Shown here piece by piece: positions 22,495-34,860 of a stretch of DNA of 64,000 bases. The stretch covers positions 64,377,501 through 64,441,500 of the forward strand of contig CM027377.1 in the NCBI GenBank assembly GCA_015680905.1. Direction: 5' to 3'. Each line of letters begins with the position of its first letter. Position 1 is the stretch's first letter. The notes beneath the pieces are model-generated. The model made no database searches. It was not told the origin of the DNA and saw nothing but the letters and a program-made list of their open reading frames with translations. Position numbers and translations under genes: made by a program. The DNA is from Coptis chinensis. Its lineage: Eukaryota; Streptophyta; Magnoliopsida; Ranunculales; Ranunculaceae.

Positions 22495-22930
22495 ATGTCA
22501 GCATACCATGGTGCAAAAAAAATAGCATACAGATGCTCATCAAGAAAAGAGTCCGGTATGGACTCAGAATCACTATCATCGTCGTTTGTAAGTTTAGATA
22601 AGTGGTCGGCAACTACATTTTCGAACCCTCTTTTGTCCTTTATTTCTAATGTGAACTCTTGCAGGAGAAGAATCCATCGGATTAATCTCTGCTTAGCATC
22701 CTTCTTTGCGAGAAGGTACCTAAGGGCTGCATGGTCCGTATAAACTTGAGTCTTAGAACCAACTAAATAAGGACGAAACTTATCTAAAGCATAAACGACA
22801 GCTAAGAATTCTTTTTCAGTAGTTGTATAATTCCTAGTTTATGTCCCAAGACAGCACCAACTGCATAATCACTAGCATCACATATGAGTTCAAAAGGTTT
22901 AGACCAATCGGGAGGCTGTATAATGGGTGC
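22495..22930 (-). pseudogene. Element C RNase H region
   Basis: The Ty3/Gypsy RNase H hallmarks [42 protein letters not shown] and [10 protein letters not shown] occur in the expected order between RT and integrase. This domain removes the RNA strand during reverse transcription. Fossil. Confidence 0.85.
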
Positions 22931-24316
22931 AGAAGTTAAGGCAGCTTTTAAAGTTTCAAAAGCCTGTTTACAGTTAAAATTAAAATAAAAAATGGCATCC
23001 TTTAAAAGCAGATTAGTTAACGGACTAGCTATTTTCGAAAAATCTTTGATAAAACGCCTATAAAAACCTGCATGGCCTAAAAAGGCTCTAATATCACGGA
23101 CAGTCTGTGGTATAGGTAGAGTCGCTATCTTATCTAGTTTGGCCTTATCTACTTCTACGCCATCACTAGATACAATGTGACCTAGTACTATGCATTTTTT
23201 CACCATGAAATGATATTTTTCCCAATTTAAAACCAGACTCTTCTCTTTACATCGTGTCAAAACTTTAGACAAGTTAGATAGGCAGTCAGTGAAAGAGTCT
23301 CCATAGGTAGAAAAATCATCCATGAATACTTCCATGAAACGTTGTACCATGTCACTAAATAAATGAAGCATACACTGCTGGAAGGTACCAGGAGCATTAC
23401 AAAGGCCAAAAGGCATTCATTTATAGGCATATGTTCCAAAAGGATATGTGAAGGTAGTCTTTTCTTGGTTATCAATATCGATAATAATTTGGAAATAGCC
23501 AGAGTAGCCATCCAAAAAATAATAAAAAGTATGACCAGCTAGACGTTCAAGCATCTAATCTATAAAGGGTAAAGAAAAATGATCATTTCGTGTCATGACA
23601 TTTAAATGTCTGTAATTAATACAGATCCTCCATTTTATAGGACTATGCATGGCAACATATTCACCCTTGGCATTACGTACCATGGTAATCCCTGATTTCT
23701 TAGGAACTACATGAATGGGACTTACCCATTCGCTATCAAAGATTGGGTATATGATACCCCCATCGAGTAACCGTAAGACTTCTTCCCTGACCACTTCTTT
23801 CATGGCAGGGTTCAAACAACGCTGAGGTTTGCAAGAAGTCTTTGAGTTATCTTCTAAATGGATACGATGAGTGCACATATTAAGGTCAATTCCCTTAATG
23901 TCGGCTAGGGACCAACCAATTGCAGAACGATGTTCCCTAATCACCCTGATCAAATGTGTCTCTTCCTTTTTAGATAATAGAGAAGATATAATTACCGGAT
24001 GACTACCATCTAGATCAAGTTGAATATACTTTAACTCAGGAGGAAGAGGTTTAAGTACCATGGTGGTTGGAATGTCGATAAATGCTTCTGGAGGGTCCTT
24101 ATCTTGAGTAATAAATACTTGCTTAGGAAGCAGGTCTTCAAACTCAGGAGATGGAGCAACAGAAGGGTCTACGATAGGTGTAGACTCAAAGATGGTGTTG
24201 ACTTCCTCTAAATAGGAGTCATCGACAAAATCTGAACTTCCAAAAGAAAGGAATTTATGCATATGGTTTTCTGGAAATATGTTATTAAAGTAATCTTGAG
24301 CTAAGCTCTCGATCAT
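22931..24316 (-). pseudogene. Element C reverse transcriptase region
   Basis: RT blocks of the Athila lineage are visible: INYRHLNVMTRNDHFSLPFID, MPFGLCNAPGTFQQCM, VFMDDFSTYGDSF with the catalytic FMDD box, and the connection region AFLGHAGFYRRFIKDFSKI. The upstream part (about 23950-24316) is a protease-RT linker with acidic and proline-rich sequence. Fossil; broken. Confidence 0.9.
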
Positions 24317-24349
24317 GCTAACCTCCCCATCTATAAACGAATTTGGTAA

Positions 24350-25258
24350 CTATTTCATCATTTTAAAAACATTTACCTCAATAGAAAGATGGTCAAAAGA
24401 TAAGGACATCGAACCATCGCGGCAATTTATAAGCGCGTTGGCAGTCACCAAGAAGGGACGCCCTAAGATGATTGGAACAGATTCATTAACGACTTCTATA
24501 TCGAGGATCACAAAATCAGCAGGATAGTAGAAATCCGGAACCTTAAAAAGCACGTTTTCGACCACACCCTTAGGATACTTAATTGGCTGATCCGCTAATT
24601 GTATCGTCATTTGAGTAGGTTGAATCTCTCGTAGATCTATTTGTTTGTATAGATAATATGGGAGTAAGTTAACACTCGCCCCCAGGTCTAGTAAAGCAGT
24701 GGTCATGTGGGAATCTCCTAAGGTGCATTGTACAGTAGGACGACCAAGGTCCTTGTACTTAACGATTCCATTATGTTCTGATAAAGTTGGAAACTGTTCA
24801 GTTAAAAAGGCGTCTTTAGGAATATTAGTCTTATGCCTAGTAGTGCACAATTCTTTAAGAAACTTAGCGTTGTGAGGTAAATTTTTAATTGCTTCGAGAA
24901 AGGGTAGGTTTATCGTTAGATTTTTGAAAACTTCCCTAATCTCATCAAAGTTTGTATCCCTGTTTAACATAGCTAATTTCTGGGGAAATGGTGGTTTCTC
25001 TCTATATTTAGCGTATGGATCAACTGGATGTCTAACCTTTGCTTTCTGTTTCTTAGGTTGTGGTTTAACTGGTACCTCTACAGGGGTAGGCTCTTCAGTT
25101 TCTATATCAGTATCTAGATCAATCTCCGGTGTAGGGACAACTGGTGGGCTAATTATAGACATAGTTACGTTATTATCAACCACTCTCCCAGAACGGAGAG
25201 TGGTGATGGCATTTAGCTCACCTACATTTGCATTTTCTGTACTAGTATTACTGTTCAC
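24350..25258 (-). pseudogene. Element C protease region
   Basis: An aspartic protease of the retropepsin type, with TTALLDLGASVNLLPYYLY around the active Asp and the flap-side stretch VILDIEVVNESVPIILGRPF. Upstream is the conserved PPFPQKLAMLNRDTNFDEI module that precedes protease in Athila-type elements and is also found in A. The role in intact relatives is cleavage of the gag-pol polyprotein. Fossil. Confidence 0.85.
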
Positions 25259-26751
25259 CTCAAAGGTTGTGTTTGTTGTTTTAGGATTAGTTATTACTTA
25301 TCCTGGAAACACACCTTTGGGTTGTACTTTCTCTTGTGCTAACTGCTGTAAGGAAAGTTAGATGGCTTGTAAAATCTGTTGTTGAGATTGCATAAAGGTA
25401 TCGAAATGATCCGGTTGTGGAGTAGTATTTGCTACTGGTTGTGTGACAGGAACTATATTACGTTGATTATTAATGGGTGGGTTGTGAGAGTTATTATTAT
25501 TAACCGGAACGATACCTCTATTAGAATTATAATTGTTATTGTTATAATTATTATAATTTCCCTCACCTTGTCCTTGACATTGTCGTGGTGGAGCTTGGTT
25601 ATAATTGTTTGCTTGCCTAACATTTTGATTATTAAACCCTGGAGGTGTTACTTGTTGATTATTTCTCCAACTGAAGTTGGGGTGTTGTCTCTAAGGGGCG
25701 TTAGGAATAGGATAGCTATTAATTGAGTAAATGTTATCTTGTTGTAATGTTTGTTGTTCGTAAGCGAGAGGACAATAGGAGTCGGGATGCCCAGGACTCA
25801 AACAGAAATTACAGGGAATAGAGTTGACATTCATGACAGGGGTAGGCTTTTGTTGAATAGCAATAACCTCTACCTTTTTAGTGAGAGATTCAATTAAATT
25901 TTTAAGCTCAAGATCGGGTTTCATCTCAAACATACCGGCGGCCTTAACTGTTGTAGAAGAACTAGCGGAGCGGGAGATATCGTCACTACCCCCCCAGTTA
26001 TTATTACGCTTTGTTTGATCTTCTAAAAATTTATAAGCCTCTGAGACTCCCTTACTGAGGAAACTACCCCCATTGATTATGCCAAGCACCTCTTTGTGGT
26101 GGTGTAACAGTCCCTTGAAAAGGAACGAACTAATGTGTCTTTCGCGAGGTTATGGTGCGGACACTCTATAAGAAGATCGGTGAAACAATTCCAAGCCTCT
26201 GAAAATGATTCATGAGGATTCTGTCAAAAGAAATGAATCTTGGAAAGCATTTCATCTGTCTTCAAGGGTGGGTAAAAATGTTCCATAAATAGTTGAACAA
26301 GTTTAGTCCATGAGTCCACAGAAGTAGGCTCTTGGGCAGTTAACCAAAACGCCGCCTTATCAGCTAAAGTGAAAGGAAACACCCTCAGTTTAATTTGTTC
26401 AGCACCAACCGTAGGATGGTGGAATGTAGTAAGGACTTGGTCAATCCTACGCATGTGCTGGTAAGGTTTTTCATGGTCTAACCCATGAAAAATGGGTAAC
26501 AAATTAAATATATTTGTGGGGATTCGGAAATCCTCCACTGGGTCTAATAGAACGATGTAAGATTTAGGGCTATCGTTCAAGGCTTTGTAAAAGTCAGAGA
26601 GAGGAGACTCTCTTTCTTCAGCCATTATTTTAGGTGTGGTGTGTGGTATGCTAGCTAGAGGTGTAGTGAGTGGTATATTAGAAAGGCGTGTTTGTTGACG
26701 TTGTCGGTTGATTATGTTAGGCGTTTTTCTTCGGCCTGACTTTAATCTCAT
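25259..26751 (-). pseudogene. Element C gag region
   Basis: The retrotransposon gag core is at 26224-26751 (RVFPFTLADKAAFWLTAQEP, SWTKLVQLFMEHFYPP). A segment at 25691-26089 holds a zinc knuckle with CX2CX4HX4C spacing (CNFCLSPGHPDSYC). Then follows an Asn/Gln-rich stretch, encoded by many AAT/TAT/CAA triplets. In intact relatives it would form the particle and bind the RNA. Fossil with several interruptions. Element A carries a close homologue. Confidence 0.85.
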
Positions 26752-26979
26752 GCAAGGCTAAGACCAATCTTAACGAAACATGACAACACTCCAAACAATC
26801 ATGATATACTAGTATAAACCTCTAACAGGAGATGCAAGGTGTGGAAGAAAGGAATACCTGAATGCCTCCTTACTTCGCTTATAAATAACGTCTTGTTTAT
26901 GCGAACTTAGTGTATATAACAAGTTAGAACACTGAAAACCTTGAAGAAATGGAAGTTTGAAACAAACCTTGAAGAAATG
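26752..26979 (-). other. Part of the element C leader next to element D
   Basis: Noncoding leader between gag and the primer site; the remainder lies at 38995-39425 across element D. The last five bases (26975-26979, aaatg) are the target duplication of D. Confidence 0.75.
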
Positions 26980-28788
26980 TGATAAGCGCATAAATATTAC
27001 ATTATTCACGCTCAATTTTATATTAGTTAGTTCGTTTAATTTATTCGGTTGATTAAGTTAGCGTATTTTCGGTGATTTTGAAGGAATTACAGTAACTTGA
27101 TTAATAAGGTCGATATTGGAAAGAATCGAGATATCAATGAGTGATTTTAGTTGGTACCCGAAAAAGCATCGGAGAATTGGGTAATTATTTGGATGGGCCG
27201 AAATAAAAGAATGAAAAGCAAATGGGTCATGAACTTAAGTGGGCACGTAACCAGCGGGAGTTGAGTTTAAGCCCATGTGCTGAAGACCGGACCATGTGCA
27301 CCCATGTTCATCTAATTAGACCAGCCCATAACCAAAAACATCAAAGCCCACACAACTCACTAATGGCTAGACCATTTACTGTCCACCCGAGAAGCACCGT
27401 AGCAACCCTTAGTTTCCTTCTCCAGTTTCCAAATTGCGAACAGACTTCAAAAATCCCGCGAATCCCGCCAATTTTATCCCGAAAAAAAGAAAACCTTTCC
27501 ATAGACAACGAAAACTGCCAAATCGCTACCACCGAATAAGGAAAAAGATCTTTAGTTTCCTTCTAGATCAATTCTTGCAGTAAAGTGGTCGTTCTTGGCT
27601 GGGAAAGAGGGGAGCGCGACAGCAGTAAAGTGGTCGTTCTTGGCTGGGGGAAAAAAGAGAACACAGCTGGTTCAGGAGGAGAATAGAAAATGAGTGGGGG
27701 TCGTCTGTTGGCAGGAACGGAAGCAAAGCAGTCAATAGCGTGCGTCTCTTGGCTGAAAGTGGTGTGCGAACACAGCAGTGAAGATCGGCTGAAGCTGGAG
27801 ACCGAACCAGAGAACAGGAAGAGAGAGGCTCGGCGGCCGGGTTCCGGAAAGCAGAAAAAAGGCGTGAAAGTGGAGGGCGCCTCTTGGCTGGAAGCGTGGC
27901 GAGATTTCTGGCCAGTGAAGAGAGGTTCTTGGTGGTGCTACGAAAGCACGTTGTTATTTGGAACCAAGGAGCAACAAGAGAGGACTTCACAGCAGGCTAT
28001 GGTTTTGTTAAGGGAGTTTTATTTCTTCGTTTTTTTATGGTTCCAGTTATTATGTGTAGCTAAACTATAAGCTAGGGCTTAGAGGAAGCCCTAGACTTGC
28101 GTAGGTTTATACTGTTTAAGTGATTTACTGTTTTCGGAAGTTAAAGATTCATTGATTGTTTTCATATTGATATTAGTGGTTTACCTTCATTGATTATATC
28201 TTGCATGTTATGCCATGACTTTACTAGTTAATAGTTGGATTAATATTCTGTTTTTATCAAAGCATCATTTTTATCATTTACATAAACTTGTGAGAAGTCG
28301 TGCTGTAAGAAGACGATTTTTGCTAGGAGTTTATATTCTCGTTTGTTGAAACTCAATCAAACCCATATGTAGATGTATAAAAGAGTTTAACGTTCACATC
28401 TTCGAGAAAGCTAGGGTTACCTTTCCCTCGTGCTACTCGTAATTAAAAGAGAACTTTGAATTAATTGAATTAGGATAACTTACAACAGTCTAGGGTGGAT
28501 TCGAATGCCTTAGTAGTCTCTCCATTGATAATTTAATATAAGTTCTATAGTTTTCATAATTAAGTTAAATAGGATTAGGTATTAGTTAATCAAAACTTCA
28601 TAAACCAATATAGTTCGGATTAGGTTAAGTAGTATTTTAATTTTCAATTGTTCTTAAATAGCAATCCCTGTGGGATTGACCTCGTTCTTGCGCACCTATT
28701 ACGATAGACCTCGTGCGCTTGCGAGTATTAGTATAATTCAAATAGGATTTAATTAGCCTGTTTATTTAGGCCGGTTAAATTCCTATCA
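26980..28788 (+). repeat. 5' LTR of element D
   Basis: Runs from TGATAAGCGCATAAATATT to TTAAATTCCTATCA (1809 bp) and pairs with 37198-38994 (1797 bp). Reading frames inside it, on both strands, are not credible genes. Confidence 0.95.
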
Positions 28789-29380
28789 AGTTTTTGCATG
28801 CTTGGATTGTAGTAGTACAATTGAGTTTTAAAGTTTTATTTATCGTGATTCGTAGTTTAAGTTTAGTCGTAGTTATATTATTTCATAGTTTACGTATCTA
28901 ATTTCAGTTATTTTTGCAGATAATTAAGCATAGATTTCTTCTTACAAGGGATAGTCGTGACTTTGTTGTGGACATTGTGAAGTGCTTGCTGTGTCGTCAC
29001 CCGCGCCGCAAGTAGCCCTCGAAGGCTCACCGGAGGTAACGTCTTTTTCCTTTGTGGGATTGAATTTTGTTTGTTTAGGTGGGTCGTGCTTGTTTTATTG
29101 TTTCTTGCATTTAGGAAGGTTAAATCACATTGACCAGCCTTAGGCATCTTGCATTAGGACAGGTTTTAGCCCGCTCACTAGGAAAACCTTTTTACGCTGG
29201 CGTGGATCGAAAGTGACGGTGCTTTTTGCACAAGAACCGGGAATCGTGTGATTTGGGTTTAGGAGCAAATATATATTAAACAAGTTTTGAAATTCAATCA
29301 CGGGTTGTAATTTTTGTTTGGTATTGTTTGTGTGAATTATGCGCATCTTTTATTAGAGTCTTAGGTTTTAGAAGTAGTTT
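28789..29380 (+). other. Leader of element D
   Basis: About 590 bases without a credible reading frame between the 5' LTR and gag. It starts AGTTTTTG, a common leader start in this group. A primer binding site could not be recognised with confidence. Confidence 0.6.
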
Positions 29381-30930
29381 ATGGTAGTAACTTCGGTCGA
29401 TAACACACCTGTTACACCGTTTGATCCCGAGATTGAGCGACTCTCCTTAGGAGAAGTAGGCATCCCAATTAGAGGTACCGAAACTTTTGTTGGCAATACA
29501 CCAATTTTTGCTGACATGGAGGGTAATAACAATAACGTGGTTGCCCAAGTACCTAGATCTATTAAGGAATATATATATCCTACTAGGACAACCCGACCGT
29601 CTTGCATCGTTCCCCCTGCAACCAATGCTAATCACTTTGAGTTGAAGCCCAATCTCTTTGGGGCTCCTTCCTAAGTTTAGGGGAACGGAAGAGGAAGACC
29701 CATATCTTCATGTGAGGGAATTTGAGGATATTTGTGGGACTATTAAGCTTCAACAATTTAGTGACGAAGCTATAAAATTAAAATTGTTCCCATTTTCTCT
29801 TAAAGAAAAAGCCAAGAGTTGGTTTCACACTCTCCCATCGAATTCCATAACGGGATGGGAAAAGTTATGCATTGTGTTTTTAAAGAACTTTTTCCCTAAT
29901 CATAAGGTGACTGCTTTTAGAAAAGACTTGTCATCTTTTTGCCAAACTGATGGAGAGTCATTATGGAAGTGTATGGAGAGGTTTAAGGACATGCTCTTGC
30001 AGTGTCCTAACCACGGCCTAGAGAACGGTAGGCTAGTGCAGATTCTCTATGAGGGTCTCGATTTTAATTCTAAGGCTATGATTGAGACCATGAGTACTGG
30101 GGATTTCTGTGATAAGACTGTAGAAGAAGCGTGGACCTTTTTAGAAGAAGTCTCCGAGAAGGTCAAAGCAATGGGAAACTAGTAAGTGAGCCTAAGAAGG
30201 TGGCTAGTAGTACTACTACACGAAGGGTTTGTTCCGCGTTGACAAGGAATTCGACGACCTAACGCTTAGGATGGCCGCTTTAATTAGAAGAGTTGAAGCT
30301 CTCGAGCTAGAAAAAGAGACAAAGTCTCTAGCTCCAGTAGCCAATGTTGAAGTCCCTGGGTGTCTGTTGTGTGAAAGTCTTGATCACGTTATAGATAATT
30401 GCCCTGGTGTAAATGCACAAGTCAATGCTTTTAATTCATACCAAAAGCCAGGCAATAATCCTTTTTCTAACACGTATAACCCTGGATGGCGTAACCATCC
30501 CAATTTGTCTTGGTCTAAAGGTATACATCAGGGAGGCCCCGTGGTTAACTCAAACCCAGTACCACAGTATGCACCTCAACCACCTAAACTTTCACCTATA
30601 GAAGAGGCCATTGCTCAATTAACACAAAACACCATGAAATTCCAGGACACAACGCAACAGTTTATGCAAGCCAGTCAAACGGCTACTCAGGATAATGCTC
30701 AAGCCATTAGGAAGATTGAAATCACCATAGGTCAAATTGCTAATACTTTGAATGAGAGAGACAAGGGTAAGTTTCCTAGTCAACCAGTAGCTAATCCGAG
30801 GAGTCAGTTGGAAATAAGTTCTAACTTAAACCAGGCTCACCAGGAGCAAGCCAAGGCTATCACTGTTCTTAGGAGTGGAAAACGTGTTGATAATAGGGTT
30901 GAGATGTCTAAGGATGAGAGGTCGATCTGA
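29381..30930 (+). pseudogene. Element D gag region
   Basis: The gag core is at about 29658-30182 (KLKLFPFSLKEKAKSWFHTL, GWEKLCIVFLKNFFPNHK, ESLWKCMERFKDMLLQCP) and matches the Athila-type retrotransposon gag domain. A second stretch (30229-30930) holds a zinc knuckle (CLLCESLDHVIDNC, CX2CX4HX4C) and a Gln/Asn-rich linker ending in ITVLRSGKRVDN, a phrase also seen as ITTLRSGRVVDN in C and A. Fossil; broken. Confidence 0.88.
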
Positions 30931-31049
30931 TCCTATAGAGTGTGAGAAGGAGGAAGGTGAGGTGAGTGAATCTAATAGTCATAATACTTATAAGAAGGGT
31001 GTAGAACCTTCTCTGCTGTGGAGACTAACCCCCGTGCCATCTTATATAC

Positions 31050-31660
31050 CTAAAGCTCCTTTTCCCCAACGTTTGATTCGGCTAAGAAAGGTTCTAATCT
31101 TAATGAAATAATGGAAATGTTTAAACAGGTTCAAATAAATATTCCGTTACTTGATGCTATAAAACAAGTTCCTTCCTATGCCAAGTTTCTTAAAGATTTG
31201 TGTACACAAAAACGTAAGTTGAATGTGCACAAGAAAGCTTTCCTAAGCGCGAGCAAGTGAGTTCTATTATCCAAAACCAAACTCCACCTAAGTTTAGAGA
31301 TCCGGGATGCCCTACTATTTCTTGTGTTATTGGTGATCATATGATTGAGAAAGCATTACTTGATTTAGGAGCTAGTGTTAATTTGTTGCCTTATTAGGTT
31401 TATTTCTGACTTGGTCTTGGTAAGTTGAAACCTACATCAATTACTCTTCAATTGGCGGATAGGTCTATTAGGATTCCCGTGGTGTTGTTGAGGATGTTTT
31501 GATTCAGGTTGATAAATTTTATTTCCTGTTGACTTTGTTGTTCGGATACACAACCTGTTCAAGATCCTAAACACCATATTCCGGTCATTTTAGGTCGTCC
31601 CTTTTTAGCCACTTCTAATGCTATCATTAACTGTCGTAATGGAGTGTTAAAACTTTCTTT
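31050..31660 (+). pseudogene. Element D protease region
   Basis: A PPFPQ-like pre-protease module is followed by the active-site block LLDLGASVNLLPY (about 31355-31400) and the late block VILGRPFLATSNAIINCRNG (about 31585-31640). Fossil; broken. Confidence 0.78.
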
Positions 31661-33108
31661 TGGTAATATGACTACAGAACTTAATGTATTTAATGTGGGT
31701 CAAGAACCTCCTGAACCTGATGATTTTTGGGACGTTAATCTTATTGATAGTATAGTTCACGAGACTTTCTTGGAGAGTTATTCTAATGACCCTCTTGAGT
31801 CTTGTTTAACTAATTCTGGTAGTGGTTGTGATGTGGATGATGTAATTTGTGAAGTTAATGCGTTGCTGGATGCAACCCCAATTTTAGAAACTGATACGTG
31901 GAGAGCCACAATAGAGCACGACTCCATCCGAAGTCTACCCAGTCTCTTCTATAGAGAGTCCTCCTAAGCTAGAGTTGAAACCATTACCGATACTCTTAAA
32001 TATGTTTTTCGGGACGATGATTCTTTGCGGTTATTATTGCTTCTAATCTAGATAATGAACAAGAAGGTAAATTGATTAGGGTTCTTAAAGAGCATAGAGC
32101 AGACTTTAGGGTGGAATATTCGATATTAATGGTATAAGCCCAACTGATTGTATGCATCATATTCATCTTGAGAAAGATGCTAAACCAACCCGTGAGTTTC
32201 AAAGGCGGCTTAATCCTAACATGAAAGAGGTAGTGAGAGCCGAGGTTCTCAAGTTGTTAGATGCGGGTATCATTTATCCCATTTCCGATAGTAAATGGGT
32301 GAGTCCTGTTCAGGTTGTCCCTAAAAAGTCTGGGCTTACAGTAGTTAAGAATGCGAAGGGCGAGTTAGTGCCCACCCGTATGACTACTGGATGGCGTTTT
32401 TGCATTGACTATCGTAAGTTGAATTTGGCCACTAGGAAAGATCACTTTCCTCTTCCGTTTATTGACCAGATGCTCGAGAGGTTAGCCGGTCATAAATATT
32501 ATTGTTTTCTTGATGGTTATTCCGGTTATTACCAAATATGTATTATCCCTGAGGATCAAGAAAAGACTACTTTTACTTGTCCTTTTGGAACTTTTGCCTA
32601 TCGTCGTATGCCTTTTGGATTATGTAATGCACCTGGTACCTTCCAGCGATGCATGCTTAGTATTTTTTCTGATATGGTAGAAAGGTTTCTTGAGGTGTTT
32701 ATGGATGACTTCTCAGTATTTGGGGATTCTTTTGATGAGGGTTTGCACCGTTTAGAATTAGTGTTAATTAGGTGCAAGGAGAAGAATCTTGTGTTGAATT
32801 GGGAGAAGTGTCATTTTATGGTTCAACAGGGTATTGTTCTTGGTCATATTGTTTCTAGTAAAGGAATTGAGGTCGATAAGGCCAAGGTTGATGTCATTTC
32901 TGGCCTTCCACCACCTAAGACTGTGAAAGATATTAGGTCATTCTTAGGTCATGCTGGTTTTTATAGGCGTTTCATTAAAGACTTTAGCAAGATTTCTCAT
33001 CCCTTATGCAATTTACTTGGTAAGGACGTCGCTTTTATCTTTGATAATGATTGTTTGAAAGCTTTTGAGAAGCTTAAGCATTTATTGACTACCGCTCCTA
33101 TCATCTGA
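31661..33108 (+). pseudogene. Element D reverse transcriptase region
   Basis: A linker (31661-32150) is followed by a long stretch with all RT blocks: LLDAGIIYPISDSKWVSP, CIDYRKLNLATRKDHFPLPF, MPFGLCNAPGTFQRCM, VFMDDFSVFGDSF (catalytic FMDD) and SFLGHAGFYRRFIKDFSKI. This is the best preserved part of the element. Fossil. Confidence 0.92.
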
Positions 33109-33623
33109 CCTCCGATTGGAGTGAGCCTTTTGAGTTAATGTGTGATGCGTCTGACTATGCAGTTGGGGCTGTTTTAGGTCAACGGTTTGACAAGTTGCCC
33201 CATGTTATTTATTATGCTAGTCGAACCCTTAATGATGCACAGATGAACTACACTACAACTGAGAAAGAGTTGTTAGCTGTTGTGTTTGCTTTAGACAAAT
33301 TTAGGTCTTACCTCATAGGGTCTAAGGTTGTCGTGTTTACTGATCATTCGGCTTTGAAATATCTCCTTACTAAGAAGGACGCTAAAGCGCGTTTGATTCG
33401 CTGGGTACTCTTGTTGCAAGAGTTTGATATAGAGATTAGGGATAAGAAGGGTACGGAGAATGTGGTCGCTGACAACTTGTCTAGACTTATAGTAGAATCT
33501 TCTACTGATATTTTGCCTGTAAATGAATCTTTTCCTGATGAGCAACTTTTTGTTATATCACAATCGCCTTGGTATGCGGATATTGTTAATTATCTTGTAA
33601 CGAAACAGTTTCCCTCTCATTGA
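33109..33623 (+). pseudogene. Element D RNase H region
   Basis: [56 protein letters not shown] and [10 protein letters not shown] mark the domain in the normal order. Fossil. Confidence 0.9.
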
Positions 33624-34860
33624 GACAACGGGATAAATCTAAGTTTCTTCTTTGAGGTTAGGAATTTTTAAGGATGATCCATACTTGTTTAAGTCATGCC
33701 CTGACCAGATTGTTAGGAGATGTGTCTCTGAGAGTGAGTCTCATAGTATTCTCTCTTTTTGCCATGACCATGCATGTGGTGGTCACTTTGGTCCTAAAAA
33801 GGCGGCTGCGAAGGTTTTGCGGTGTGGTTTTATTGGCCTACTCTATTTAGGGATGCACATGAGTTTTGTTTGAATTGTGATAGATGCAGTATCTGGGTAA
33901 TATTTCCCATAGGAACATGATGCCTCTTTCCCCTATTTTAGTTGTGGAGCTTTTTGATGTATGGGGTATAGACTTCATGGGTCCTTTTCCTCCTTCCTTT
34001 GGTTATCTTTATATCCTTGTTGCCGTAGACTATGTTTCTAAGTGGGTTGAGGCGGTGCCATGTAAAACGAATGATCATAAAGTCGTAGTTAACTTTTTAA
34101 AATATAATATATTTTCTCGTTTTTGGTACGCCTCGTGCAATTATAAGTGATAATGGTACTCATTTTACACCGAGCATTTGAATCTTTAATGAAAAAGTAC
34201 TCTATTACTCATAAACTTGCTACCCCATATCATCCTCAAACTAGTGGCCAAGTAGAAGTATCTAATAGGGAGATTAAGCGGATTTTAGAAAAGACATGCG
34301 ACCGACCGTAAGGATTGGTCTCAACGTCTTAATGATTCTCTTTGGGCTTATAGAACTGCTTATAAGACTCTATTGGTATGTCCCCTTATAGGCTTGTGTT
34401 TGGAAAGGCATGTCATTTGCACTGTAGAATTGGAACATCGTGCTTTTTGGGCCATTAAAAAGCGTTTAACCGATATGCGTAAAAGGCTGGTTCACATCGT
34501 AAACTTGGTTGAATGAGTTATTTGAGTTAAGGAATGAGGCATACGAGAATGCCAAGATTTACAAAGAGCGGACTAAGATTTTTCATGATAAATCTATTCT
34601 TGAAAGTCTTTTGAACCTAATAAAAAGTCTTACTATATAATTCTCGTTTTGCGCCTTTTTCGGGTAAGTTACGTTCTAGGTGGACTGGTCCTTTCATTGT
34701 TAAAACTGTTTTTCCTCATGGTCTTTGTTGAGATAGAAGATCCTACGGATGGTGGTGTTTAAGGTAAATGGTCAACGTTTGAAACCATACCTTTGACGGT
34801 TTGGCTGGGTAGGATGTGGAAGAGGTAAGTCCGCTTGATCCTATTTATCATGGTGATTGA
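33624..34860 (+). pseudogene. Element D integrase region
   Basis: The zinc-module stretch HDHACGGHFGPKKAAAKVL, the core blocks [20 protein letters not shown] and ISDNGTHF-like sequence, and [19 protein letters not shown] are visible in order, followed by a weakly preserved C-terminal region. Fossil, with several interruptions. Confidence 0.85.

Noticed and set aside
24924-25361. Hydrophobic plus-strand frame of 145 codons
   Set aside because: Antisense to the protease and gag-linker region of element C; the minus strand carries the recognisable motifs.
27568-28070. Open frames on both strands inside the 5' LTR of D (and the copies at 37780-38195)
   Set aside because: They lie wholly in LTR sequence, overlap each other antisense and differ in frame between the two near-identical LTRs.
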